A stretch of 64,000 bases of DNA, from assembly GCA_017745075.1 (NCBI GenBank), contig JAGIAD010000001.1:310001-374000 (forward strand), given 5' to 3'. Under the pieces are notes generated by a model, which ran no database searches, was not told where the DNA came from, and saw nothing but the letters and a program-made list of their open reading frames with translations. This DNA is from Sphingobacteriaceae bacterium. Lineage in GTDB: Bacteria; Bacteroidota; Bacteroidia; Sphingobacteriales; Sphingobacteriaceae. Every line of letters starts with the position of its first letter. The stretch's first letter is position 1. Of this stretch, positions 25,563 to 35,066 are shown piece by piece. The translations under genes and the position numbers were made by a program.

Positions 25563-26660
25563 ATGGCAGGCAACTCATTCGGACAACTATTTCGCATCAC
25601 AACGTTTGGCGAATCTCATGGCGTAGCCATTGGAGTAATTATTGATGGCTGTCCGGCGCAACTGGATATCGATATGGATTTTATCCAATCAGAACTGGAT
25701 AAACGCAAACCAGGTCAGTCTAAAATTACTACGCAGCGAAAAGAAAGCGATACCGTACAGATTTTATCTGGTATTTTCGAGGGAAAAAGTACGGGTACTC
25801 CCATTGCACTTTTAATCCCGAATGAGGATCAGCGCTCAAAAGACTACGGCCATAACATTGATGTTTACCGTCCAAGCCATGCCGATTATGTTTACGATGC
25901 AAAATACGGCATCCGCGATCACCGTGGTGGCGGACGTTCTTCTGCCCGCGAAACGGCAGCCCGTGTAGCCGCAGGTGCCATTGCAAAACTGTTTTTAAAA
26001 CAACAGGATATAGAAATTTTTGCCCATGTAACCTCAGTAGGTACCATTGAAGCGCCAAATTTAGAAAGCAATGATCTATCGTCGCTTTTGGCCATCAGGG
26101 AAGAAAATATTGTTCGCTGTGCCGATCCTGCTACAGCCCACGAAATGATCGAATTTATCGATTCGGTAAGAAAAGACGGCGATACGGTTGGTGGGAAGAT
26201 CAGTTGCGTGATAAAAGGTTGTCCGGCTGGTTTAGGTGAGCCAGTTTTTGATAAATTACATGCCGATTTAGGTAAAGCCATGCTGAGTATCAATGCCGTT
26301 CATGGTTTCGAATACGGCTCTGGTTTTGCTGGAAGCGAATTACGCGGATCACAGCATAACGATATCCCTCAGCCAAAAGCTGCCGATTCAAAAGTATTTA
26401 AAACCACAACCAATTATGCCGGCGGTATTCTGGGGGGCATTTCTAACGGAATGGATATTACCTTCAAAGTAGCCTTTAAGCCTGTAGCCACCATTATGCA
26501 CAACCAGCAAACCATTAACGCAGCCGGAGAAGCTTCAGAAATTAAAGGAAAAGGCAGGCATGATCCGTGTGTGGTACCAAGGGCCGTGGTTATTGTTGAA
26601 GCAATGGCTGCACTGGTTCTTGCTGATCAGTTTTTAAGAAATAAAGCAAGTGTAGTTTAA
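25563..26660 (+). CDS. aroC: Chorismate synthase
   Basis: 365 aa, full length. It makes chorismate from EPSP using reduced FMN. Diagnostic blocks are present: N-terminal [61 protein letters not shown] (active-site His and Arg patch, quoted for its key residues), [24 protein letters not shown] and [12 protein letters not shown]. With aroA upstream it completes the last two shikimate steps. The DUF1684 gene follows after 2 nt. Confidence 0.97.
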   Translation: MAGNSFGQLFRITTFGESHGVAIGVIIDGCPAQLDIDMDFIQSELDKRKPGQSKITTQRKESDTVQILSGIFEGKSTGTPIALLIPNEDQRSKDYGHNIDVYRPSHADYVYDAKYGIRDHRGGGRSSARETAARVAAGAIAKLFLKQQDIEIFAHVTSVGTIEAPNLESNDLSSLLAIREENIVRCADPATAHEMIEFIDSVRKDGDTVGGKISCVIKGCPAGLGEPVFDKLHADLGKAMLSINAVHGFEYGSGFAGSELRGSQHNDIPQPKAADSKVFKTTTNYAGGILGGISNGMDITFKVAFKPVATIMHNQQTINAAGEASEIKGKGRHDPCVVPRAVVIVEAMAALVLADQFLRNKASVV

Positions 26661-26662
26661 TT

Positions 26663-27271
26663 ATGAAACTTATTACCATCCTGCTTTTATTGATCAGCAT
26701 GAATACTTTTGCTCAAAGTTATGCCGATCAGATTGCTAAACACCGTGAGGCTTATAAAGAAGATTTCATTAAAGACAGCCATTCGCCATTAAAGAAAAAT
26801 GATCTGCAGAATCTTCATTTTTATGAGGCCGACAGCATTTATAAAGTATCAGCAACAGTAGAATTGTTAAAGAATGAAAAAGTGTTTAAAATGCCAACCT
26901 TTAACGGCAGCAGCAGCGATTATTACCGCTATGCACACATCAACTTCAGTTTAAAGGGAAAAGCGATACAGATGACGCTGTACCGAAGCGTTGCTTTATC
27001 GACCAATCCCATCTATAAAGACCACTTATTTTTGCCTTTTACGGATGAAACCAACAATAAGGAAACTTATGGAGGTGGCCGTTATATTGACCTGGATGCG
27101 AAAAAAATCAACAACAGCCATATAGAAATCGATTTTAACAAAGCTTATAACCCCTACTGCGCCTATAGCGATGGCTACCGTTGTCCGGTACCTCCTGAAG
27201 AAAACGATTTACAACTGGCCATAAAAGCGGGCGAAAAACTATACACCGGTGAAAAGAAACACCGTGAATAA
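26663..27271 (+). CDS. DUF1684 protein with signal peptide
   Basis: 202 aa. A signal peptide (about 1-18, ending TFAQS) precedes the DUF1684 pattern: Tyr-rich start (YADQIAKHREAYKEDF), SPLKKNDLQNLHFYEAD, the beta-rich middle, PFTDETNNKETYGGGRYIDLD, and the Asn-Pro-Tyr-Cys-Ala-Tyr block NPYCAYSDGYRCPVPPEEN. The function of the family is unknown. It is the last gene of the aroA-aroC run (2 nt after aroC) and precedes a terminator. Confidence 0.88.
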   Translation: MKLITILLLLISMNTFAQSYADQIAKHREAYKEDFIKDSHSPLKKNDLQNLHFYEADSIYKVSATVELLKNEKVFKMPTFNGSSSDYYRYAHINFSLKGKAIQMTLYRSVALSTNPIYKDHLFLPFTDETNNKETYGGGRYIDLDAKKINNSHIEIDFNKAYNPYCAYSDGYRCPVPPEENDLQLAIKAGEKLYTGEKKHRE

Positions 27272-27303
27272 AAGCCGGTATTATTTTTATCTATAAAAAG
27301 ATG

Positions 27304-27330
27304 GCGGGACTGTTTTATATCCCGCTTTTT
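27304..27330 (+). terminator. Rho-independent terminator of the aroA-aroC-DUF1684 operon
   Basis: GCGGGA (27304-27309) pairs with TCCCGC (27320-27325), followed by TTTTT. The stem is short but GC-rich and lies 33 nt after the DUF1684 stop. Confidence 0.75.
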
Positions 27331-27397
27331 AATGTAAATTCACAAACATTAAGTAAAAATAAGTATTCTCTAAACAAATCGCTTAATCCATTTCTAA

Positions 27398-28153
27398 ATG
27401 ATGTATAACTGTTTAATTGTTGATGATAATGAAATTGAAAGGGATGCTATAGAAATGCACCTAAAAAGAATCCCATCATTAAACATCATCGCTACTTGTG
27501 GTAACGGCATAGAAGCTGCTCAAATTTTAACTACTACTGCTGTAGATATCGTGTATTCTGATATTGATATGCCAGAACTTTCGGGGGTTGATTTATTAAA
27601 GAGCCTTAAAAAACAGCCATTATTTATCTTTATCACTTCATTTAGTGAATATGCTGCAGAAAGTTTTAACCTTGATGCCCTTGATTTTATTGTTAAGCCA
27701 GCCACTTTCGAGCGTATATTAAAAGCAACCAATAAAGCAATTGAATATATTGAATTAAGGAAACTGGTAGATAAACTTCCTGTCGAAAACTTAAATCAAG
27801 ACAATAAAGAAGAAGATGACTATTTCTTTTTCAGAGAAACCAAGGGGATAACCAAACTGAAATACAGCGATGTAATTTATATCGAAAGCATGGGCGATTT
27901 TTCAAAGCTGTTTACCCGTAACGATAAGCATGTTATTTTAGTAAGCCTAAAAAATTTAGAAAAACAATTGCCTTCCAAAATTTTCACAAGGGTACACAAA
28001 CAGTATATCATTAATATCAACCACATTGTAACCTTAACCAATCATGAGGTTCATCTAACGCATAACTTTCTGGTTCCGATAAGTGCTTCCAACCGGCAGG
28101 AATTATTGGAAAAATCGATCGACAAGAAAATCCTGTCGAGATTTTTAAAATAA
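27398..28153 (+). CDS. LytTR-family response regulator
   Basis: 251 aa. The receiver domain (about 1-125) has the acidic pair Asp9-Asp10, the phospho-acceptor Asp55 in YSDIDMPELSG, the Thr/Ser of FITSFSEYA and Lys in FIVKPATFERIL. The C-terminal LytTR DNA-binding domain (about 150-250) shows DVIYIESMGDFSKLF, VSLKNLEKQLP, FTRVHKQYIININHI. It is a transcription regulator of the LytT/AlgR type. Its stop is 2 nt from the stop of a convergent histidine kinase gene; the two may be partners although they are not in one operon. Confidence 0.93.
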   Translation: MMYNCLIVDDNEIERDAIEMHLKRIPSLNIIATCGNGIEAAQILTTTAVDIVYSDIDMPELSGVDLLKSLKKQPLFIFITSFSEYAAESFNLDALDFIVKPATFERILKATNKAIEYIELRKLVDKLPVENLNQDNKEEDDYFFFRETKGITKLKYSDVIYIESMGDFSKLFTRNDKHVILVSLKNLEKQLPSKIFTRVHKQYIININHIVTLTNHEVHLTHNFLVPISASNRQELLEKSIDKKILSRFLK

Positions 28154-28155
28154 GG

Positions 28156-30471
28156 CTATTTCTTTAAAACCATTTTAAAACAAGTTCCGCCTGCAGGATT
28201 AATAGCCGCGCTGATTTTACCATCCATTAGGCTTATAAAGGTTCTGCAGAGCAATAAACCTAAACCGGTACCTTTTTCTTTATTGGTACCCAGGGTACTC
28301 ACGCCAATGCCCAGATAGCCTGGTTTATTAAAATGCTCAACCTGTTGCGGGGTTAAACCTATACCGGTATCAGAAATTTTAATTTCCAGCCCATTATCAT
28401 CAGGAATAGCATTAACAGCAATAGTACCACCATCAGGGGTAAATTTAACAGCATTACTGATGAGGTTTCTTACAATAAGTGTGAACATGTTCGAATCTGC
28501 TTTGCAAAATGTTTTGGCCGGCACAAAATTCTGAATAACCAAGCCCTTCTGATGGGCACTATCGCTCAAAGAAAGAATAACTTCATTAATCAGGTCATGA
28601 ACATCCAATGATTCTAAATACGGGTTAAACCCCTGCATCTGGCTGGCTGCCCAATTGAGGAGGTTTTCCATCATTGTTGAGGTGTAAGTGAGATTATTTT
28701 TTAGTGAGGCTGCATACCTGTTTAACCGTTCCTGCTCTATATTGCCACCTTCCAACAGCTGCATAAAAGAGATCAGCGAATTCACAGGTGTACGCATGTC
28801 ATGGCTCACCACACTAAAAATGCGGTCTTTAACCTTACTTAACTGCTCTAATTCACGTTTTTGGGTATTGATAATCCTGTTCAGCCTTGCTGTTTTCAGC
28901 TGGTTAAAAAACGTAACCACAGCAATAATCAGGATAAGTGTAGCGGCAATGGTAAGAAATAATTTTATGCGTTCATCAAATTTAATCTGCTGTACCTGTT
29001 TACTGATCTGTTTATCCTTTAATCCAGCGGCTAGCTGTGCCTCAAATTTAGCATTGGCAAATTTGCTATCCTGGGCCAAACGCTGGATATCAAGATCGGC
29101 CTTTGCCTTTTGAAAGGTTAGCAGGTCTAATGCTTTTTCTTTATCACTCAACGCCAATTGCTGCTTTTTTAGTTTAAGTTCTTGCTGTTGTCGTTTTAAT
29201 TCCGCTTCAGTCAGTTTCTGCTTCAACAGATAATCGCGTTCCTTAATACCGAAATCGAGCTGCATCTGTCTCCTGGTAATTTCCTTTTCCTTTTCCTGGT
29301 CGAAAATCTGATCTTTCGCAGCAATATACTGCCTGTAGTAAGCTAATGATCTGTTATAGTCTTTCTGTTTTTCATACACTGTGCTAAGTCCTAAAGCAGC
29401 TTGCTTTTCAATATCCAACAACCTGTTTTCCTGTGCAATTTTCAGACTGGTACTGAGCAGTGTTATTGCATTATCAAAATCATTTTCTTTTTGGTAAAAA
29501 TTCCCTAAAGAATATAAGCTTGAGGCATAGGCTTCTTTATCATCTCCCTGTTTATTTAACTCGACCGATTTTTGATACGATTTTAGTGCCACTTCCTTTT
29601 GCCCTATCGAACTGTACACGTTGGCAAGATCACGTTTAAGGCTAGCCACTAATCCTATATCACCAATAGCTTCTGATACTTTCAGCGATTTGTTGTAATA
29701 GGTAAGTGCCAGTTTTATTTTTTGGCCGGGCATGACGTTCATTTCCGACAATTCACGATCTGAAGCCTCAAAATAGTTGTCTCCGATTAAACCGTAAATA
29801 ACTGCTACACCTCTTGTATTTTCGCCCGCTTTGGAAAACACTTTTAATGCCATATTCATATAAACCAGTGCCTGGCTCTGGTTACCCAAGCGCTGATAAA
29901 TGGTAGAAATGTTGGTATAACAACTCGCCATATCGCTTTCATTACCCATTTTTTCGTAAATCGCTATAGCCTTTTGGTTAACTTCTAAAGATTTGGCATA
30001 ATCCGGAATGCTACCATATAAGGCACCCAGATTAAGATAAGTGCCAGCCAGCATATCCAAATTTCCTATGGAAGAAAATTCAGCAACTGCTTTGTAGTAA
30101 TTCTCCTCTGCCTTTTGATAATCAGATCTTCCATGATACATTAAACCCCTCCGGTAATAGGCCATTGCTGAGAATTTTTTTAGATTTTTCTCATGTGCAA
30201 GCTGAATGGTTTTATCTACGTATTCTTCCGCCTTTTCTACATTTTTCATCCTCATGTATTGGCGGAAAACTTCCGTTAATATTTTGATTTTGGTGGAGTC
30301 TGATCGTAAATTCTTTTGGTTTAAACTTAAAAGGCTATCCAATTTTTTCTGCGGTGCACTCACCTGGCTAAAACCGGCCAAACCTAAAAATAAGAAAAAC
30401 AGAAAGAGCATGCTTTTTTTAGAAAAACACGCCTTAATAACGAACACGGCATTTACAAGATCGCGTTTCAT
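28156..30471 (-). CDS. TPR-containing sensor histidine kinase
   Basis: 771 aa from ATG 30471 (a TTG two codons earlier is possible). After a signal or anchor segment (about 12-28) come about seven tetratricopeptide repeats (residues 60-390). A Lys/Gln-rich coiled coil (about 395-490) and one transmembrane helix (IKLFLTIAATLILIIAVVTFF) follow. The kinase core has His557 in SVVSHDMRTPVNSL, the N-box RNLISNAVKF (Asn about 673), SDTGIGL and GTGLGLLLCR. There is no receiver domain. This is a common Bacteroidota design in which a periplasmic TPR sensor signals to a separate regulator. The convergent LytTR gene is the nearest candidate, but LytTR regulators usually pair with LytS/His-kinase-type proteins. 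Confidence 0.92.
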   Translation of the reverse strand: MKRDLVNAVFVIKACFSKKSMLFLFFLFLGLAGFSQVSAPQKKLDSLLSLNQKNLRSDSTKIKILTEVFRQYMRMKNVEKAEEYVDKTIQLAHEKNLKKFSAMAYYRRGLMYHGRSDYQKAEENYYKAVAEFSSIGNLDMLAGTYLNLGALYGSIPDYAKSLEVNQKAIAIYEKMGNESDMASCYTNISTIYQRLGNQSQALVYMNMALKVFSKAGENTRGVAVIYGLIGDNYFEASDRELSEMNVMPGQKIKLALTYYNKSLKVSEAIGDIGLVASLKRDLANVYSSIGQKEVALKSYQKSVELNKQGDDKEAYASSLYSLGNFYQKENDFDNAITLLSTSLKIAQENRLLDIEKQAALGLSTVYEKQKDYNRSLAYYRQYIAAKDQIFDQEKEKEITRRQMQLDFGIKERDYLLKQKLTEAELKRQQQELKLKKQQLALSDKEKALDLLTFQKAKADLDIQRLAQDSKFANAKFEAQLAAGLKDKQISKQVQQIKFDERIKLFLTIAATLILIIAVVTFFNQLKTARLNRIINTQKRELEQLSKVKDRIFSVVSHDMRTPVNSLISFMQLLEGGNIEQERLNRYAASLKNNLTYTSTMMENLLNWAASQMQGFNPYLESLDVHDLINEVILSLSDSAHQKGLVIQNFVPAKTFCKADSNMFTLIVRNLISNAVKFTPDGGTIAVNAIPDDNGLEIKISDTGIGLTPQQVEHFNKPGYLGIGVSTLGTNKEKGTGLGLLLCRTFISLMDGKISAAINPAGGTCFKMVLKK

Positions 30472-30728
30472 GATCAAATCAATGATTTGTCTGCACTAAA
30501 ACATAAAAAATCTTGAAAATGACAGCGTTTTATATCCGGGTTAAGATAAAACATACTGAAATAACAAAATAGAGTTTGGTCTCTAAAAGTAATTAAAAAA
30601 CCGCTCAACAGGTAACCATTTTTTTACATTTTTCATCAAGTTCTTGATTACTTAAGCAAAAACAAAAAGGAAAACAATGATAACTCTTTATGTTACAGCA
30701 GAATCATACCTTACATCCTGCCAGTCAT

Positions 30729-33152
30729 TTATAGAAAAAGTGACGGATATTTAGTTGGATTTGCATCGTGCATCATTTGGTAAACGGCTTCAATTACGTC
30801 ATCTACCGATGGTTTACTAAAATAATCGCCATCTGACCCAAACGGCGGACGGTGTGCTTTGGCCGATAACGTTTTTGGCTGTCCATCCAGGTGAAAGTAA
30901 CCTTTTTGCTCTTCGAGTATTTTTTGCAGAATATAGGCCGAAGCGCCTCCCGGAACATCCTCATCAACTACCAGTAATTTATTGGTTTTTGAAAGAGATT
31001 TCACACAAACCTGATCAATATCAAAAGGTAAAAGAGTTTGAGGATCTATTATTTCAACCGAAATACCTAAAAGCGCCAGTTCTTCTGCAGCTTCCTGAAC
31101 AATTCTTAATGACGAGCCGTAAGAAACCACCGTAATATCGGTTCCTTCTTCCAAAATCTCCGCTTTTCCTAAAGGAACAGTAAAATCGCCAACGTTCGAT
31201 GGTAATTTTTCTTTTAAGCGGTAACCATTTAAGCATTCAATTACTACAGCAGGTTCATCTGCCCTGAACAGCGTGTTGTACATCCCGGCAGCCTGGGTCA
31301 TGTTACGCGGCACACAGAGGTGCATGCCCCTTAAAGAGCTTAACAGCATGGCAATAGGAGAACCGGAGTGCCAGATGCCTTCGAGCCTGTGGCCACGGGT
31401 GCGCACAATTACAGGGGCTTTCTGAATGCCTTTGGTACGGTACGAAAGCGACGCCAGATCATCGCTCAATACGTTTAAGGCAAATATTAAATAATCTAAA
31501 TATTGTATTTCGGCAATTGGTTTTAAACCACGCAGTGCCAGGCCTATGCCCTGCCCCATTATGGTCATTTCCCTGATTCCGGTATCAGTAATTCTTAACT
31601 CGCCATATTTTGCCTGTAAACCTGCAAAACCCTGGTTTACATCACCAATATTTCCTAAATCTTCTCCAAATGCTACCAAGCGTGGATCGCGGGCAAAGTT
31701 TTCGTTAAAGCAGGCGTTAAGCACTTCCCTACCATCGATCATTTTCGTTTGCTCATCGTATACAGCATTAACCACCTCAATCATGTCCGGACTTTCTTTA
31801 CCGTCGGTATGCAGTTTAGAATTATAACGGTCGTGATTAAGCTTGGCCTGTTGTTTATACCAGGCCAATAGTTCGTTACGCTCCGGAGAGTTAAAACCGG
31901 CCGATAAACGTATGGCTTTTCGCGCAGCAGTAAATACTTCGCGGCGTTGGGCATCGGCAGTAGCAGCCAGACTTGCCGCAATTTTAGCCAGTTCGGGTTG
32001 ATGTTTGGCTATGCCATTAACCAAATCGACCACCTGTTTTTGCTCAGGTTTAATACTGTCTAAAAACTCGTTCCAGGCTTCTTTTTGCTCATTACGCACA
32101 AAAGCTTTTGCTTCTTTTTCAATGTCTGCAATTTCTTCTTCGGTTGCTAGGGCCGAATCGAGCATCCAGCTGCGCATCTTCAGGATACAATCGTACTCGT
32201 TTTCCCATGCCAAACGATCTTTTGATTTATACCTTTCGTGCGAACCGGAGGTAGAATGCCCCAAAGGTTGCGTAAGTTCAGTAACGTGAATTAAAACGGG
32301 TACATGTTCTTCCCTGCAAACATGTATTGCTTTTTCATACACCTCGCATAAAGCCGGGTAATCCCAACCTTTTACTTTATAAATTTCATATCCTGGTTGA
32401 TCTGAATCGCGCTGAAAACCTTTCAGCACTTCAGAAATGTCTTCTTTTGTGGTTTGATATTTTGCAGGAACCGAAATGCCATAAGCATCATCCCAGATAG
32501 AAATGGCCATAGGTACCTGTAAAACACCTGCAGCATTAATGGCCTCAAAAAATACACCTTCAGAAGTAGATGCATTGCCAATGGTGCCAAAGGCAACTTC
32601 GTTTCCGTTAACCGAAAAATGTTTTAAATAATCGAGTTCCTTATTTTGCCTGAATAATTTTGAAGCATAAGCTAAACCAACCAAACGGGCCATCTGGCCA
32701 CCTGTTGGGGAAATATCTGACGAACAATTTTTGATCTGCGTTAAATCGTTCCAGCTTCCATCTTCATTAATTGATTTTGTTGCAAAATGGCAGTTCATTT
32801 GCCTTCCGCCCGAAAACGGGTCAGCTCCGTAAGTGGTATTGGCATAAAGCTGTGCAAAGAATTCTTTAATGGTAGAAATGCCTGTTGCAAAGGCAAAAGT
32901 CTGATCGCGGTAATAACCTGAACGCCAATCGCCGTTTTTAAAAGCTTTGGCCATAGCCAATTGGGGCACTTCTTTCCCATCGCCGAAAATACCAAATTTA
33001 GCCTTCCCTGTTAATACTTCTTTACGGCCCAAAATACTGGCCTGCCTGCTTTCAAAGGCAATTCTATAGTCGTTTTTTACGATAGATTTAAAATCGTTAA
33101 AACTAAGTTCGGAAGCATCAATAGTGTTGGTCATCAATTTTTCATTCGGCAT
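30729..33152 (-). CDS. Fused E1 alpha/beta subunits of a 2-oxoacid (2-oxoisovalerate-type) dehydrogenase
   Basis: 807 aa from ATG 33152 (ATG 33134 is also possible). It decarboxylates a 2-oxoacid with thiamine diphosphate and passes the acyl group to an E2. The alpha half (about 15-400) shows YRDQTFAFATG, GRQMNCHF, SEGVFFEAINAAGV and WDDAYGISVP. The beta half (about 470-800) shows FGEDLGNIGDVNQGFAGL, ITDTGIREMTIMGQGIGLA, EIQYLDY and VDEDVPGGASAYI. The usual GDG...NN cofactor motif reads GNA (192-194)...DD (221-222). E2 and E3 genes are not in the window. Fused E1 proteins are known in Bacteroidota. Confidence 0.93.
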   Translation of the reverse strand: MPNEKLMTNTIDASELSFNDFKSIVKNDYRIAFESRQASILGRKEVLTGKAKFGIFGDGKEVPQLAMAKAFKNGDWRSGYYRDQTFAFATGISTIKEFFAQLYANTTYGADPFSGGRQMNCHFATKSINEDGSWNDLTQIKNCSSDISPTGGQMARLVGLAYASKLFRQNKELDYLKHFSVNGNEVAFGTIGNASTSEGVFFEAINAAGVLQVPMAISIWDDAYGISVPAKYQTTKEDISEVLKGFQRDSDQPGYEIYKVKGWDYPALCEVYEKAIHVCREEHVPVLIHVTELTQPLGHSTSGSHERYKSKDRLAWENEYDCILKMRSWMLDSALATEEEIADIEKEAKAFVRNEQKEAWNEFLDSIKPEQKQVVDLVNGIAKHQPELAKIAASLAATADAQRREVFTAARKAIRLSAGFNSPERNELLAWYKQQAKLNHDRYNSKLHTDGKESPDMIEVVNAVYDEQTKMIDGREVLNACFNENFARDPRLVAFGEDLGNIGDVNQGFAGLQAKYGELRITDTGIREMTIMGQGIGLALRGLKPIAEIQYLDYLIFALNVLSDDLASLSYRTKGIQKAPVIVRTRGHRLEGIWHSGSPIAMLLSSLRGMHLCVPRNMTQAAGMYNTLFRADEPAVVIECLNGYRLKEKLPSNVGDFTVPLGKAEILEEGTDITVVSYGSSLRIVQEAAEELALLGISVEIIDPQTLLPFDIDQVCVKSLSKTNKLLVVDEDVPGGASAYILQKILEEQKGYFHLDGQPKTLSAKAHRPPFGSDGDYFSKPSVDDVIEAVYQMMHDANPTKYPSLFL

Positions 33153-33278
33153 AGTAATCAAAGATTGGTTGCGGCAAATATATACAAAATTAAAAGTTTG
33201 CCTTTATCCTCCATTGTAAAATTATATATGGATATGCAAAATATATTTGGAATAGTTTTTGTTTTAGTATGAAATCAT

Positions 33279-33286
33279 TAAATTTG
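33279..33286 (+). promoter_or_regulatory. Bacteroidota promoter for the DUF1573 gene
   Basis: TAAATTTG matches TAnnTTTG, with a TTTG at 33258-33261 about 17 nt upstream as a -33 element. The ATG follows 37 nt downstream. Confidence 0.6.
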
Positions 33287-33323
33287 TTTTAGAATTATAA
33301 AAAATAAATCACAACCGCATAAC

Positions 33324-33716
33324 ATGAAAAAGATCTTAGTATTATTCGCTTTTATTTTGGGTTTGGGTGTTGCCGCAAATGCGCAGACTAAACCTGCAGA
33401 GTTTAAATTTGAGTCGGAAACCCACGATTTTGGTAAAATTGTTTTAAACAAACCAGTAACTTACGATTTCAAATACACCAACATTGGTGAAGAGCCATTA
33501 ATTATTACCAAAGCTGAAGCAAGCTGTGGATGTACAGTGCCTAAATATACTTCTACTCCATTGAAAAAAGGCGAAACCGGTGTAATTTCGGTAACATTCA
33601 ATGCCGCTGCCGGTCCATCAACTTTTTCTAAAGCCATTACCATTACCTCAAATGCAAAAACGCCGATTAAGGTGCTTTACATTAAAGGTGAAACGGTTGC
33701 CGCAGCTTCGAAATAA
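33324..33716 (+). CDS. DUF1573 protein (secreted)
   Basis: 130 aa. A clear signal peptide (1-20, GLGVAANAQ) is followed by a single Ig-like DUF1573 domain: FKFESETHDFGKIVLNKPV, YDFKYTNIGEEPLIITKAEASCGCTVPKY, LKKGETGVISVTFNA. The conserved SCGCT motif with two Cys is present. The domain is abundant in Bacteroidota, is ASPM/SPD-2/Hydin-like in fold, and its function is unknown. It has its own promoter and a strong terminator, so it is monocistronic. Confidence 0.92.
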   Translation: MKKILVLFAFILGLGVAANAQTKPAEFKFESETHDFGKIVLNKPVTYDFKYTNIGEEPLIITKAEASCGCTVPKYTSTPLKKGETGVISVTFNAAAGPSTFSKAITITSNAKTPIKVLYIKGETVAAASK

Positions 33717-33740
33717 TTTTTTAAACGATATTATTTAAAA

Positions 33741-33767
33741 AGTCCCGATTTTCATCGGGACTTTTTT
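33741..33767 (+). terminator. Rho-independent terminator overlapping the next promoter
   Basis: AGTCCCGAT (33741-33749) pairs perfectly with ATCGGGACT (33754-33762), followed by six T. The T-run merges with a TACTTTTG element (33767-33774) of the next gene. Confidence 0.88.
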
Positions 33768-33774
33768 ACTTTTG
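33767..33774 (+). promoter_or_regulatory. Possible -7 element (TACTTTTG), near-leaderless
   Basis: TACTTTTG fits TAnnTTTG and ends 4 nt before the aminotransferase ATG at 33779. The region expected to hold a -33 box is taken up by the terminator stem and has no TTTG, so this is uncertain. Confidence 0.35.
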
Positions 33775-33778
33775 TGCC

Positions 33779-34978
33779 ATGCCAAAAATTTCACAAAAAG
33801 GCGTGCAGATGCCTGCATCGCCCATTAGAAAGTTAACTCCATTTGCTGATCAAGCTAAAAAAGAAGGTAAAAAGGTTTACCATTTAAATATTGGCCAGCC
33901 CGATATTGAAACTCCCGAAGGGATGTTAAATGCCATTAAAAACATTGATTTTAATGTTTGGGCTTACACACCGTCAGAAGGAACCCTCGCCTACCGCTTA
34001 AAACTTACCGAATACTATAATAAACTGGGTTACAATATCAGTCCAGAAAACATACTGGTAACAGTTGGTGGTTCTGAGGCCATTACCATTGCCATGCAGA
34101 CCTGCATAAATGAGGGCGATGAAATTATCATTCCGGAACCTTTTTATGCCAATTACAATGGTTTTGCCTGCATGAGCAACGTAGTGGTAAAACCTATCCT
34201 TTCGTACATTGAAAATGGATTTGCGTTACCGCCGATTGCTGAATTTGAAAAATTGATTACCGAAAAAACCAAGGCAATCATCATCTGTAACCCGAACAAC
34301 CCTACCGGTTACTTATACTCGAGAGAAGAGTTAGAAGCATTAAAGACACTTTGTGTTAAATACGACCTGTTTTTATTCTCAGATGAAGCTTATCGCGAAT
34401 TCTGTTATGATGGAAGGGAATTTATCTCACCCATGCATTTAGATGGTTTGGATGAAAATGTAGTAATTATGGATACGGTTTCTAAACGTTACAGCGCTTG
34501 CGGTGCACGTTTAGGCTGTTTAATTACCAAAAACAAAGAAGTTATTGCCTCTGGATTAAAATTTGCACAGGCCAGGTTAAGCCCGGGCATGGTAGAACAG
34601 ATTGCCGGTGCCGCCGCTGTTGATACTCCAGACAGTTACTTTGAAAAGGTAAATACCGAATATACGCTACGCCGCGATACTTTAGTTAAGCGCTTAAACA
34701 ACATTGAGGGTGTTTATTGTCCAAATCCTGGCGGCGCATTTTACGTGGTGGCCAAATTCCCGATTGATGATGCTGATAAATTCTGCCAGTGGATTTTAGA
34801 AAAATTTAGTCATAATAACCAGACGGTGATGATGGCACCTGCTACAGGCTTCTACTCTACTGCAGGTTCGGGTAAAAATGAAGTGCGTATGGCCTACGTT
34901 TTAAATACAGAAGATTTAAATGCAGCCATGGATTGCCTGGAAATCGCCTTACAGCAATATCCCGGACGCGTAGTTTAA
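33779..34978 (+). CDS. PLP-dependent class I/II aminotransferase (aspartate/aromatic type)
   Basis: 399 aa, fold type I. Seen are GQPDIETPEGM, YTPSEGTLAYRLKL, GGSEAITIAMQ, the cofactor loop ICNPNNPTGYLYS, LFSDEAYREF (PLP-ring Asp), the Schiff-base Lys236 in DTVSKRYSACGARLG, and the C-terminal Arg region NEVRMAYVLN. An aspartate- or aromatic-acid aminotransferase is likely; in that case it could complete Phe/Tyr synthesis begun by the cluster at 19-27 kb, but specificity cannot be read from sequence. It stands alone before ssrA. Confidence 0.9.
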   Translation: MPKISQKGVQMPASPIRKLTPFADQAKKEGKKVYHLNIGQPDIETPEGMLNAIKNIDFNVWAYTPSEGTLAYRLKLTEYYNKLGYNISPENILVTVGGSEAITIAMQTCINEGDEIIIPEPFYANYNGFACMSNVVVKPILSYIENGFALPPIAEFEKLITEKTKAIIICNPNNPTGYLYSREELEALKTLCVKYDLFLFSDEAYREFCYDGREFISPMHLDGLDENVVIMDTVSKRYSACGARLGCLITKNKEVIASGLKFAQARLSPGMVEQIAGAAAVDTPDSYFEKVNTEYTLRRDTLVKRLNNIEGVYCPNPGGAFYVVAKFPIDDADKFCQWILEKFSHNNQTVMMAPATGFYSTAGSGKNEVRMAYVLNTEDLNAAMDCLEIALQQYPGRVV

Positions 34979-34994
34979 TTGTTAAAACTGTTTA

Positions 34995-35052
34995 AACTGG
35001 TTAATTGTTGTTATTACAAAAACAGTTAACCGGTTTAAACAATTAACCAGTT
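34995..35052. repeat. Palindrome, GGTTAATTGTT family, copy B
   Basis: AACTGGTTAATTGTT (34995-35009) is perfectly inverted at 35038-35052. It shares the GGTTAATTGTT / AACAATTAACC arms and inner CAGTTAACC with copy A at 22720-22780. It follows the aminotransferase stop and may act as a transcript end. Confidence 0.65.
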
Positions 35053-35066
35053 TACCAATAATTTTG

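Noticed and set aside
33153..33161. TTG start of the fused E1 gene three codons upstream
   Set aside because: ATG 33152 is in frame and gives a normal N-terminus, so a rare start is not needed.
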